Assembly (NCBI GenBank): GCA_009859145.1
Contig: VRVR01000013.1
Location: 248,001 to 312,000, forward strand
Reading direction: 5' to 3'
Source of the DNA: Andalucia godoyi
Taxonomy: Eukaryota; Discoba; Jakobea; Jakobida; Andaluciidae
DNA length: 64,000 nucleotides
Under the pieces are notes generated by a model. That model saw only the letters and a program-made list of their open reading frames with translations, ran no database searches and was not told where the DNA came from. The position numbers and the translations under genes are program-made. Each line of letters starts with the position of its first letter. Positions within the stretch are counted from its first letter, which is position 1. This document shows, piece by piece, positions 20,085-29,496 of the stretch.

Positions 20085-21911
20085 ATGGCCACGCTTTCTC
20101 GGGAACATGCCTCACGAGCCATTTGCTGTCGTGCCTTTCTGCTGTTCATTGTCGTCCGCTGTGCCAGTGCGAAACTCACGACATGGGGTGAGCTGTCTCG
20201 CATCACTGCTGCTGCGAATGGTCAAAAGGAAATTGCAACTTCGGAAGGTTCGCCGTACGAAACCGCTTACTTTACGCAACAACTCAATCATTTCGATCCT
20301 CTTGATACACGAACTTTTCAACAACAGTATTTTGTCGTGTCCGAGTATTCCCTTCCAAATGGCCCGTTGTTCATCCACATTGGTGGGGAGTCTACAAACT
20401 CCGCGTCGTTTCTGACAGCACCACAGTCATTTTTGAACGTGTATGCAAAGAAATATGGAGCATTGCTGCTTTCACCCGAACATCGATATTACGGGAACTC
20501 TGTGCCGTTCTTCACAGTTACTGTTGAAAACTGGCAGTACCTGTCTGCGGATCAGGCGATCGAAGACCTTGCTTCGTTTACCGTTGCAATGAAGTCCATC
20601 TATGGTATTTCTGGAGACAGAAAGGTGATTTTGATAGGATGCTCATATCCAGGAACGCTCTCCGCTATGGCACGTGCAAAATATCCGTTTTTGTTCGACG
20701 GTGCAGTGGCAATGTCCTGTCCTCTGGAGGCAAAGAACAACTTTTTCGAGTATGCCGATCGGGCTGTTGCATCTCTTGCTCGGTTCACGTACGGATCTGT
20801 CGTGGATAACTGCGCTGTTGCGATCCAAAAGGTCTCCGTGTACATGCAGGGACTCGTGGACTCGGGACTTCCAGGTCTTCAGCAGCTGTTTCAAAACTTC
20901 AGTGCATGCGAAAACCCAGCGGATTTCGCCGGTGATCCATTTGATACTTTCCTTGCGATTTCTAATCTTGCACGGTATTACGTGGGATTTGTGCAGTATA
21001 ACATTCCTGGTCGCGAAGAACTTTCATCGTTCTGCTCTAGCATTTTGAATGTTCCGTCTGCTGCAGATCCGTCAGCACCGACTCCATTCGAGTATTACGT
21101 TCAATTCTTTGAACTGTACGTGCAAATGATGAGCCAAAATTCACAACAGTGTATTTCTGTGTTCCAGAGCTATGAAACGCTGGCTCCGTACTACAATTCG
21201 ACCGTTACTCTTCCGAGCGATGTCGCCAACACATTTTCATGGTTGTGGCAAAAGGCTACCACGTTCGGTTTCATGAAGACTTCAGGAAGTCCTGCAAACT
21301 ACTTGTATCCGAGTATTCTGGCGAATGCAGAGATGTTTGCAAAGCGCTCGGCGTACGCGTGGCACTTTCCGTCATTCGCATCCGGCGCCAATACTGCTGC
21401 GACAAACGTGCGTTTTGGAGACAGGAAGCTGTCGAATTTGAACTCAGTTCTCATTATTGGAGGCAAATACGACCCTTGGCAATCCTTGTCCGTTTCTTCT
21501 TCATTCAACAACTGCACACAGGTTGCGATTTATGATCGGTATGGTCATTGTGCCATGTATTCTGTGGATGCGCGGAACCCATCCGAGTATCCGGAGATGG
21601 TCAGCGTATTCTCAGCGTTTGATGCATTTATTGCTCAAGTCATCCAGTATGGGGCCCTGAGTTGTCTGTCAAATGTTCCATCTCCATGTCCAGTTGTCAC
21701 GGGGCAATGTATGCAGAATTCTGACAATGACAAGGTTGGCCTAACCTCTTTTATTATTGTCGCCGTATCTCTTTCTGTCGCCGTCGTTATTGCAGCGGCC
21801 GCAGCAGCATACTTTGCTGTGAAATCTGCCCGTCGGCCTGTCCGAAGGACGACTACAAACGTGTTCCGGGTCAGTGAGCAGCAGCCACTAATCACCTCTG
21901 GAAATATGTAA
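20085..21911 (+). CDS. Secreted or lysosomal S28 serine peptidase (prolyl carboxypeptidase-like), membrane-anchored
   Basis: The 608-aa protein starts MATLSREHASRAICCR with a hydrophobic signal peptide ending near CASA. The S28 family (prolyl carboxypeptidase, DPP7, thymus-specific serine protease) cleaves after proline in acidic compartments. Early family motifs are FTQQLNHFDP, LFIHIGGES and LSPEHRYYG. The triad is visible: Ser187 in GCSYPG, Asp463 in GGKYDPW and His488 in RYGHCAMY. A C-terminal transmembrane helix (FIIVAVSLSVAVVIAAAAAA) with a short basic cytoplasmic tail is unusual, because most S28 enzymes are soluble. Several Asn-X-Ser/Thr sites fit secretion. A frame open upstream to 20046 has no better ATG. 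Confidence 0.92.
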   Translation: MATLSREHASRAICCRAFLLFIVVRCASAKLTTWGELSRITAAANGQKEIATSEGSPYETAYFTQQLNHFDPLDTRTFQQQYFVVSEYSLPNGPLFIHIGGESTNSASFLTAPQSFLNVYAKKYGALLLSPEHRYYGNSVPFFTVTVENWQYLSADQAIEDLASFTVAMKSIYGISGDRKVILIGCSYPGTLSAMARAKYPFLFDGAVAMSCPLEAKNNFFEYADRAVASLARFTYGSVVDNCAVAIQKVSVYMQGLVDSGLPGLQQLFQNFSACENPADFAGDPFDTFLAISNLARYYVGFVQYNIPGREELSSFCSSILNVPSAADPSAPTPFEYYVQFFELYVQMMSQNSQQCISVFQSYETLAPYYNSTVTLPSDVANTFSWLWQKATTFGFMKTSGSPANYLYPSILANAEMFAKRSAYAWHFPSFASGANTAATNVRFGDRKLSNLNSVLIIGGKYDPWQSLSVSSSFNNCTQVAIYDRYGHCAMYSVDARNPSEYPEMVSVFSAFDAFIAQVIQYGALSCLSNVPSPCPVVTGQCMQNSDNDKVGLTSFIIVAVSLSVAVVIAAAAAAYFAVKSARRPVRRTTTNVFRVSEQQPLITSGNM

Positions 21912-22035
21912 AGTACGTGACGTTCCCAATTCTTGTTCCTCTCCTTTCCAGTTGCATCGTAAGGTTTCACCGAGCAAGTTGCCCGTGGAGCCGTCTGCCC
22001 CACGAAGACTTTTCTGAACTTTCTCGATCGAGCGA

Positions 22036-22036
22036 G

Positions 22037-22089
<53 letters not shown>
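22036..22089. repeat. (CAGCAA)n repeat
   Basis: Imperfect CAG/CAA hexanucleotide repeat of about 54 bp in the spacer after the S28 peptidase, about 90 bp before the inverted-repeat element. Not in a supported gene. Confidence 0.85.
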
Positions 22090-22178
22090 AATTTCAAAAA
22101 CAGCATGAACACGGAACCAGCAGAACAGAATTGCACAGTGCACAGTCTGCCTGGGTTTTCCGTGGTAATGTTCATCGT

Positions 22179-22902
22179 CTACATTGTGCACTAACCACGG
22201 ATAATCACTGCTGATCACCCGTAATCAGTGTTGCAACCCAACAGCATGCATATCATGATTGGCAAGGGGGTAGGCCCCAGCACGCCCCTCGGCATGAGAG
22301 ACGTTCTTAAGATAGATGTTGCGTTGCGTAGACAATAAGAATAAGAAAATGAAATGAGCGTCGTTGTGCGAGAATGCAACGCGGCGGCGTGTCTATAGGG
22401 ATTTCATGATCAAAATGGGGCGAAACGAATCGGGCATCGTGTGACGGAGTTGTTAACATAGCAAAAGCATGCGCATGCGCATGGCGCGTGGCAGTGTTTT
22501 TCTTTGCGTGCGCTTTAGAATGCTTCATCATAGCGCAGTGAGTGGTAACGGTACTACCAATATTTTTAAGTTCAGGTTTGTCTGCCAAGTGATAACACGA
22601 AAATGTCGCCTGTCACTTGTGTCGGAGGAGTCCACGTCTAAAACGTGCGGCCGTTGCGGGGAAATCCATCGCAAGCTGCGTGGAAACAAGGTATGCTTTG
22701 TTGTCCATCGTGCAAATGCACGCTCGACCGCGATTGGAACGGCGCGCGCAGCATCTACATCTATCCTAGGAACGTCTCTCATGCCGAGGGGCGTGCTGAG
22801 GCCTACCCCCCCCCTTCCCAATCATGATATGCATGCTGTTGGGTTGCAACATTGATTATGGGTGATCAGCAATGATTCTCCGTGGACCAGTGCACAATGT
22901 AG
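22179..22902. mobile_element. 724-bp inverted-repeat element carrying a Fanzor/TnpB remnant
   Basis: Two long arms face each other: 22179-22318 and about 22765-22902, roughly 140 bp each and about 90% alike. Both begin ctacattgtgcact outward-in, and both contain gttgcaacccaacagcatgc and ccctcggcatgagagacgtt. The right arm overlaps the 3' end of a Fanzor-like reading frame. The left arm carries the same 3' end inverted (reverse strand RNIYLKNVSHAEGR). The structure is therefore a head-to-head pair of Fanzor 3' ends, or a non-autonomous element with arms built from them. No clear target-site duplication is visible. The right end is 224 bp before the DCAF1 start. Confidence 0.75.
22545..22827 (+). 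pseudogene. Fanzor/TnpB C-terminal remnant (zinc ribbon and RuvC-III), frameshifted
   Basis: The first frame encodes FKFRFVCQVITRKCRLSLV then STSKTCGRCG. After a +1 shift near 22690 the second frame gives MLCCPSCKCTLDRDWNGAR. Two CxxC pairs separated by a short basic loop, followed by DRDxNGAR, are the zinc ribbon and last RuvC acidic motif of TnpB (IS200/IS605) and its eukaryotic relative Fanzor. TSKTC before the first Cys pair is also typical. Only about 95 residues of a protein normally 400-700 long remain, with a frameshift and no RuvC-I/II, so this is inactive. Which Fanzor subgroup it belongs to cannot be decided by eye. Confidence 0.82.
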
Positions 22903-23125
22903 GCCTCGCAGTGTCCAAGCCCCGTTCTTCCTCCTGTTGTACACACGTCATTCTTTATTTTATATAAGCTGGAGGTTTTTATCTTTGCCAATTCGCACGC
23001 AAGTCTCGTCCGCGAAATTGAGCATTTTTGGTTTTCATTTTCTTCTTCATTTTTTCCCTTTCCCTTCATTCGTTCATTCATTCGTTGTTTTGCGAAGTAC
23101 ATGCACGGTAATTGCATTTGTCGCT

Positions 23126-26100
23126 ATGGCCGGAAGCGAAGCAGATAATGTCGTAGACCAGGTATCTGCGATTTTGGAAGATCTTCTTGACGAATCCGAC
23201 ACTTCGTCGAGAACGATTCCGGACCAGACGAAGATGCTGCTTCGAATTGCACGGATATTTGAAAAAGAGCGCTGCAACTACCTCACTACTCATGGTGACT
23301 GTACAATCGACGCTGTTGACGACTACCCTCTGGGCCGACTAATAGAGCTAGTGAAGTCGTCTCAGGGGTTCATTGATTATCTCTTCATCCAGGTGCTGCT
23401 GAGGGAATTCGGCAACAATCCAAGCGAAGAAAATGTTGATTTTCTGTGTGCTGCACTGCGAGCTGCAGCGGCAATTGGCGAGTTTCATGACGACCTCTCA
23501 GAGTTTTTTCAGCAAAGTTTGCTGCAGAAATTGGAGTCGTGGATATGCGACAGCCTGTCAGCAAAACGTGCCTATTCATTTGCAGTTCTAGATGTGGTAC
23601 TCGGTGCGGATGTGGATGCTGCGAATCACGTGAAGCAGTCTGAGCAATACTTGGATAGGATTGTGAAGTGTGTCACGGAGACGGTTTCCAATGAGAAGAC
23701 GATGGAGCTCTTGTTGAGTACGACGCGGAAATCCAAAGCCCAGCGGTCTGCGCCTACGCTTACGAGGGAAGACATTTCCGACCGTCAGCTCGCCATTGTC
23801 GAGGTCTCCTCAATGCTTGGCTGTCTAAGATCGCTGATTAACAAGTCCGACACCATGAATCGCTATGCAACACCGCAGTTCGTGGACAACATCCTGTCGC
23901 TGTTCAAGATCCCAGAGTTGATGTTCCTGATATCTGCGTATTCGTTTCTTGTCGACGTTATTCCGATTCGACGGTTCGCGAGTCTGTTTCTTGAAAAAGG
24001 GGGAATGTCTGTGTTACTTGATGCTCCGTTCCCGGAAGTTTTGCTGTCTCTTGCTGGTTCATGCGTCTCGTCCATCGTGCTGGATACGACTCTTTGTTCG
24101 AAACTCATTTCGATCAGCAGTCGCAACAAACTTCTCGACGTTGTGCATTTTACGGAAGCCTTGCTTCAATCAACGTCCCCTCACTCGAAATCCGCCGGAT
24201 GTTCAATTGTGGAAGGGTTTTGCCATTGCAAGATTCTGTTGGACTTGTTCGACGATATGAATGGACTGGAGAGTGTGCTACGCGCGCTTCTTATGGGCGG
24301 TGATGATCTTTTGGACGAAGACCAAAATGACCAACTAGCTTCGGCCCTATCGTGTCTCAACGTGTATTTTCTTTCGCATCTCGCTTTGTTTTTGTTCCGA
24401 ATATCGAACCCAAGACAACCGTGGCCGGTTGACAAGCCTATCGAAAATGGTCCAGAGGCTCGTAGGGCTGCATTCTCCGATTTGAGAAAGAACGCAGCCT
24501 CGGTTATTGCGGTTCTGAAGCGATTGGAATGGAAGCCTGTCGCTTTGTTTATGAAGCTGAACGGAGCGCAGATTCTTGTGGATACTTTGAAGAAATGCAG
24601 AGTTTGGAGAGATCCGGATTTGGCGGAGGAAGTGGCACACGTATTGGAAATGATCACCATTGTCCCGTCTGTAAGGCCCGTCTTGTGTGCAATCCCCGAA
24701 GCGATCAGTTTACTTTTTGTTGGAATGGAGCGAGTTGTATATTTTTCCTACACGCTTGCGATTGCCTCGTTGCGAGTGTTGTCAAATTGTATTTATGGTA
24801 TCAGTGAACCGCCCTCGTTGCTGCAGCTCAGTGAGTGCAAACAGATATGGGATCATGTCCGAAGGAACGATGGAATTCGAGTTTTAATGTCCAGACTGCG
24901 CGCAAAGCTACCAATTGATGTCGTTTTTGAATTTCGTGCCCTTCTTTGCCAGTGCCTTCTCGGTATCTGTCGGGACTCTACAATTCGACAGATTCTTCGG
25001 CAACTGCGGATTACGGTTCTCATTGAGAGCCTCGACAAGGATGTTAACCTAACGCCCGGAAGGCAGAATAGAGAGGATTACGTTTTGTTCAAAAAGGTTT
25101 CTGTTAACTTGATTCAGGTTTTGACCAACCACAAGATTTCAGAAGAAGAATCGAACTCGATCTTTCGAAGACTTGAGAAGTCTTCGATTGTCGCCGCATC
25201 GCAAATTGATTATCCGGACCGCGAGCTATTGCAGTTGATTCAAGCGCACCTTATTTCCAAAGGTCTGGGCCAGGCAGCAGACGTGCTACGAGAAGAAGCT
25301 GGGCTCGTGGCAAATTCTGCCTGGGCGGAATCAGTGAAATCTCTGACGAGTTCCAATGTTACGACATCTTCACAACTGGGACTGTCGAGCGTGGCGCCAT
25401 CTTCGCAGGCAGCAGTAGTAACCAGAACGCCGATACCAGTCAAAAGCCAGCTAGGCCGCTATTCTTCCCAGGCTTCCCAGGCTTCCCAGGCTTCCCAGGC
25501 TTCCCAATCTTCCCAGACATTAGATGTCAACGGGACTCCAGGTTCGAAAATCACGGTTCCTCTTTCGACCTCTCCGTTCCTCAGCCCCAGCCAGACTTTC
25601 GTCGATGGATCGCTTAGGAAGACGCTTAGTTCCCCGGCGTATGTTTCTGGAGTACCGCACTCGAATACCAAGATTGCCAGCATCCTTCCTGGAGTTCCTC
25701 TCGAACCTACTCCCCTAATGCTGAAGAAGCGTTCACCGATTCCGAAGCTCATTCATGACGAGATTCAACCCATTCCTATGACGACTTTGGATGACTTCGC
25801 CACCGCTTCCGATTCGTCTGTGGTTCCGTTCGGCGATACTCTTGATCGCATTGTTCGGCACTATCTCAAGCAGCAGCATCGTCACTGCAAGATCCCGATG
25901 TCCGCTCCTCCTACATTTTCTCTTGTGAAGCCTCATCGATGCCCGGAGCCACTAGACTTCGAATACGCGTCATCCAATCTCCTGAGCAGAATGCGAGCGA
26001 GCAGAGTCCGGGGTGTGCATGCGGGTTTTGGTGTTTCTCCGGAGCTTCGAAACTGGGGCAAGGAAAATCGGTCTTATGTATTTTCGCAGTTTTCGCATCG

Positions 26101-27517
26101 ACCAGGTCGCACGATTCGACGTCCGGTGGATGTCCCAGTCATGTTTTCGTGTTCCACATTTCTGGATGTGAATAAGACGCTCTTGGTTGGCTCGCAGGAT
26201 GGTTACTTGATGACATATACCTTGGACTATATTGACTCTTCATCCTCAGCAGATTTTAGCTACAACGAATGTTTTGAGATTCCCGACTCGAATCTCGTTG
26301 GCGTCGAGTATTTACTGCCGTCTGCGGATCAGACACTTGTCCTCTGTTGGACCTCGGAGATGTCATATCTGTACAGATCGACGAATTTTGGTGCCCCGGT
26401 GCATACGTTTTCCGATTGTCCGACCGTGCAGTTCAGTCCTTCCTCTGTCGATTTTGTCATTGGTGAAGATCTTCGCAATCCGGGGACTGCCAAAATATTC
26501 TCTACATCAACTGGGATGCTAGTGCATACGCTTCGTGACCCATCCATGCATGCGGAGGCCATTCAAGCGACTGCAGTTCCTGGATTCCTCTCGGATGGAA
26601 GAAAACCGTGTTTTTCGAATAATGGTGATTTAGTTTTGTTTAATAATACTCTTTGGGATGTTCGCACCAAGGATGCTGTGCACCACTTCGACAAATTATC
26701 GACTCGTGGATGTTCTGTGTTCCATCCAAACGGTAACTGCGCGTTGATCAACACCGCTGTGTGGGATTTACGCACTTTCAAGTTGTTTCGTTCTGTTCCG
26801 GAATTCGATGATGCGGATCTGCAGTTTAACTCTTCGGGAACGATTATCTATTCCTTGAAGAGAGACTACTCCAATAGTATGATGCTGTCGTCTCAATTCA
26901 AGACCTTCGATGCAGACGATTTTTCCGTGATTCACACCGAAACGGTGGATCGAGACATCTGGGGTATTTCCATCGACCCCATTGACGACACTATTGCCAT
27001 TGTGGAATCCGACGGCACTGATCGAACCATCAGGCTCTATGATGTCGGCCGAATGTTGGATGCAGATGACATGCAGGACGATGAAACGGACGACGATTTT
27101 GAGGATGATGACGATGGTGACGATGATGACGAGGATGAGGATGATGCCGGTGAGTACGATTCATCTTCCGTTCTCGATGTCATGCACCTGCTGGAACCGG
27201 ATTCCGATGATGACGGAAGTGTCTTGTTTGAATCTGGTCCAGGACAGCATTTTGAAGAAGTCAACGACGATGATGGGGATGACGATGGGGATGATTCCAG
27301 CGGAGACAGTGAAGATGTTCACGGGATTCTCGACGAGGATGCTTCAGGTGACGCTGATGATCCATCTTCGGAAGCTGAGCACCAATGGAATGCCGAGGAT
27401 TTTGAGGAAATCTTCGGGAGTCAAATTGATGATTCAGACAATGTCGAATTTGTAGAGGACAGCGGCGGCGGTGACGATGAGTCAAGCGAGGACGATGGGA
27501 GTCGCTCTGTGTTTTAA
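23126..27517 (+). CDS. DCAF1: DCAF1 (VPRBP/Mahjong) homologue, CRL4 substrate receptor
   Basis: DCAF1 links substrates to the DDB1-CUL4 ubiquitin ligase. The 1463-aa protein starts MAGSEADNVVDQVSAILEDL. The order matches the family: armadillo-like helical N-half, a LisH motif near residue 695-725 (ELLQLIQAHLISKGLGQAAD), a disordered Ser/Gln linker, a WD40-like domain (PVMFSCSTFLDVNKTLLVGS, PCFSNNGDLVLFNNTLWDVR, GCSVFHPNGNCALINTAVWD, FNSSGTIIYSL) and a long Asp/Glu tail from about residue 1310. The pieces CFSNNGDLVLFNNTLWD and VFHPNGNCALINTAVWD are typical DCAF1 repeats. The frame is open upstream to 22862 inside the mobile element, but ATG 23126 is the first in good context. The linker contains a 9-bp repeat (25463-25515). 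Confidence 0.92.
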   Translation: MAGSEADNVVDQVSAILEDLLDESDTSSRTIPDQTKMLLRIARIFEKERCNYLTTHGDCTIDAVDDYPLGRLIELVKSSQGFIDYLFIQVLLREFGNNPSEENVDFLCAALRAAAAIGEFHDDLSEFFQQSLLQKLESWICDSLSAKRAYSFAVLDVVLGADVDAANHVKQSEQYLDRIVKCVTETVSNEKTMELLLSTTRKSKAQRSAPTLTREDISDRQLAIVEVSSMLGCLRSLINKSDTMNRYATPQFVDNILSLFKIPELMFLISAYSFLVDVIPIRRFASLFLEKGGMSVLLDAPFPEVLLSLAGSCVSSIVLDTTLCSKLISISSRNKLLDVVHFTEALLQSTSPHSKSAGCSIVEGFCHCKILLDLFDDMNGLESVLRALLMGGDDLLDEDQNDQLASALSCLNVYFLSHLALFLFRISNPRQPWPVDKPIENGPEARRAAFSDLRKNAASVIAVLKRLEWKPVALFMKLNGAQILVDTLKKCRVWRDPDLAEEVAHVLEMITIVPSVRPVLCAIPEAISLLFVGMERVVYFSYTLAIASLRVLSNCIYGISEPPSLLQLSECKQIWDHVRRNDGIRVLMSRLRAKLPIDVVFEFRALLCQCLLGICRDSTIRQILRQLRITVLIESLDKDVNLTPGRQNREDYVLFKKVSVNLIQVLTNHKISEEESNSIFRRLEKSSIVAASQIDYPDRELLQLIQAHLISKGLGQAADVLREEAGLVANSAWAESVKSLTSSNVTTSSQLGLSSVAPSSQAAVVTRTPIPVKSQLGRYSSQASQASQASQASQSSQTLDVNGTPGSKITVPLSTSPFLSPSQTFVDGSLRKTLSSPAYVSGVPHSNTKIASILPGVPLEPTPLMLKKRSPIPKLIHDEIQPIPMTTLDDFATASDSSVVPFGDTLDRIVRHYLKQQHRHCKIPMSAPPTFSLVKPHRCPEPLDFEYASSNLLSRMRASRVRGVHAGFGVSPELRNWGKENRSYVFSQFSHRPGRTIRRPVDVPVMFSCSTFLDVNKTLLVGSQDGYLMTYTLDYIDSSSSADFSYNECFEIPDSNLVGVEYLLPSADQTLVLCWTSEMSYLYRSTNFGAPVHTFSDCPTVQFSPSSVDFVIGEDLRNPGTAKIFSTSTGMLVHTLRDPSMHAEAIQATAVPGFLSDGRKPCFSNNGDLVLFNNTLWDVRTKDAVHHFDKLSTRGCSVFHPNGNCALINTAVWDLRTFKLFRSVPEFDDADLQFNSSGTIIYSLKRDYSNSMMLSSQFKTFDADDFSVIHTETVDRDIWGISIDPIDDTIAIVESDGTDRTIRLYDVGRMLDADDMQDDETDDDFEDDDDGDDDDEDEDDAGEYDSSSVLDVMHLLEPDSDDDGSVLFESGPGQHFEEVNDDDGDDDGDDSSGDSEDVHGILDEDASGDADDPSSEAEHQWNAEDFEEIFGSQIDDSDNVEFVEDSGGGDDESSEDDGSRSVF
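25463..25515. repeat. 9-bp coding tandem repeat (gcttcccag) in DCAF1
   Basis: About five units encode repeated Ser-Gln-Ala in the linker between the LisH and WD40 regions. A run like this commonly varies in length. Each unit also adds an SQ site. Confidence 0.85.
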
Positions 27518-27704
27518 AAGCCAGGAAAGCAGAGAGCGGGGGCGAATGGTTTCGTGTGCGTGTGTTGTTTACCGTTTCACCACCCCCCCCTCTTTTTTTT
27601 TTCAATGGCCCTTCAGGAGGCAAAAGCGCTCACCATGTTCAATGAAGCAAACGGATGTTAGATGTAAAGCCTCGAATTCTTGTTGTTCAGACCTGGCCTG
27701 CTTC

Positions 27705-29025
27705 TTAATATGGCGGTCGCATCAATGTCTGCTGATTGCTCGGCATCGTGCCTGGAACAGGCATTCCGGGCACCATGCGCGGAACTTGAGGAAGCCTCGA
27801 TGCTTGCCACTGCGCAAACGAAATGATTGCCCCAGGGAAATACGTGTCGACGTAGTTCAATCCAGAACGAACCTCTTCGGAGTACAGCCTTCGTGACGGG
27901 TCCCCAGCTCCTTCACGATCACCACGATCTCGTTCCTTGTCTCGGCGATCAGAAAAGCGATCCCTGTCAAACTCACGATCCCTGTCTCTGTCTCTATCTC
28001 TGTCTCGATCGCGGTGATCGTCCCGATTTCTGTGAAGTGCGTGATGATCACGGTCACGCTCGCGGTCCTGAAGAGGTGACCTTTCTCTGTCTCCATCTCT
28101 TGGCATATCCCTCCGTGAAATACGAGAGAGTTCGGTCTTGTTCCAGTCCGCTGTCATCAACAGTCCTCCAAAATAAGTGTTGTTGATGAGTTCCATGGCG
28201 ATCCACGCATCTTTTTGTGTCTTGAAGGTCAAATAAGCCTTTTTGAACGGAGTTCTCGGATCTGACTTTGTAGATGGAGCAAACTCAATGGACTCGATCT
28301 CAACATATCGTGCCAGCAGTCTCCGAAACTGTTCTTCGGTCATTGGGATCGCAACGTACTTGACAAAAAGGGAGCAGATGCCACGGTACAGAGACGGGTC
28401 CTGCTTGTACCGAGAATCTGCAAGCTTCACGGAGAGAGAGCCTATCGACGCCAAAATATCCAGCGCAGCCGTTGCGATCTCAATGTCGTCAAAAGACGCC
28501 AATCCAAAGCCTTTTGATGCACCGTACGGAAACCGAACCAGCGCAAATCGCTGGATTTGAAGATGTGGTGGCAGTCTCGAGTTGAGCCATTCCATGATCT
28601 TGTCCTCGCAGAAGTGGACTGGGAGCTGTCGGATGTAAATATCATTATGCGTGTCCTTGTACGACACATCCAGCTCGGCTCCACTAGGTCCATACACGTG
28701 CTTTTTACCTTGAGAAGCCGCATCCAGCGCCGCCAGCATGCTCTCAATCTCCTCGAACCGAACAAACGCATATCCTCGACATGCGCCGGTCACATAGTCC
28801 TTCACCAAATGCACCTTCCAGATCGGTCCGTACTCAGAGAACACCCCTTTCAGAACCTCTGCATCCGCATCTGCTGGCAGATTCGCAATAAACACCGACG
28901 CTTCCAGCGGAAACCGAGGCTTGAAGTTCTGAAGCGGAGTCTCCAACGTGTTGATTTGCGAAATATCCCGATTCAAAGCTTCAATCCCAGCATTCGTCTC
29001 TAGATCCTCTGCCCTCTGCCCCATC

Positions 29026-29033
<8 letters not shown>
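27705..29033 (-). CDS. RNA-binding protein with three RRMs and an Arg/Asp-rich tail
   Basis: 442 aa from ATG 29033 (MAMMGQRAEDLETNAG). RRM1 is at about 45-125 (SVFIANLPADADAEVL, RGYAFVRFEEIE), RRM2 at about 140-210 (DIYIRQLPVHFCED, KGFGLASFDDIE) and RRM3 at about 230-310 (SLFVKYVAIPMTEEQFRRLL, KKAYLTFKTQKDAW). A low-complexity RD/RE/RH region follows, and the end is Pro/Met-rich. This layout suggests an mRNA-processing or export factor, but I do not recognise the ortholog. An in-frame ATG at 29162 would add 43 residues made mostly of Arg-Glu from the CT microsatellite, so the shorter start is preferred. Confidence 0.8.
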
Positions 29034-29120
<87 letters not shown>

Positions 29121-29139
29121 TCTCTCTCTCTCCCTCTCT
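29034..29139. repeat. (CT)n microsatellite at the start of the RRM gene
   Basis: About 105 bp of nearly pure CT, broken by a few CCC positions. It directly precedes the preferred start codon on the reverse strand, where it reads as GA repeats. It is probably 5' UTR or promoter DNA, though it is open in frame with the gene. Confidence 0.92.
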
Positions 29140-29496
29140 GGGCGACCACTCCACAAAAGCATTTAGAATGGAAAACAGAATCAGAAAAATAAAGCCTTCT
29201 AAAAAGGAAGGGAAATCCGCCTGTGCTGTAGCATCCATTGATGCAAGCCAAAAACCCGCAACAAGCCAGTTCACTTGTACTGTACAGTTGATAGAGGCGT
29301 CACTCGACAAGTCTTTTCTTCTTCAGAGGATTGTTTTTGGACCGTTTGTGTGTCGATCCGTTCTGTCGCCGTGTTTCTTCTTTTGTTCATTGGTTCGTTC
29401 TTGTTCTTTCAATATCTGCGTGTTTTTGTTGGTCTTTTTTGGTGTTTTTCGTTCACTTTCCAGTTCATAATATTCGTTGCAGTTGTTCACATCCTC
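29140..29496. promoter_or_regulatory. Divergent promoter, RRM gene and ARL2BP
   Basis: With the CT repeat this makes a 463-bp spacer between two outward-pointing starts. The ARL2BP side is T-rich up to the ATG at 29497. No protein-like frame is present. Confidence 0.4.

Noticed and set aside
22036-22089. CAG/CAA repeat as a short direct-repeat array
   Set aside because: Simple hexanucleotide microsatellite without distinct spacers. No CRISPR array is expected or seen.
22862-23125. N-terminal extension of DCAF1 into the mobile element
   Set aside because: No ATG in this segment; the open frame is fortuitous.
27705-29162. Upstream ATG of the RRM gene as the main start
   Set aside because: Adds only a CT-repeat-encoded Arg-Glu run. 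The ATG at 29033 gives a normal N-terminus.
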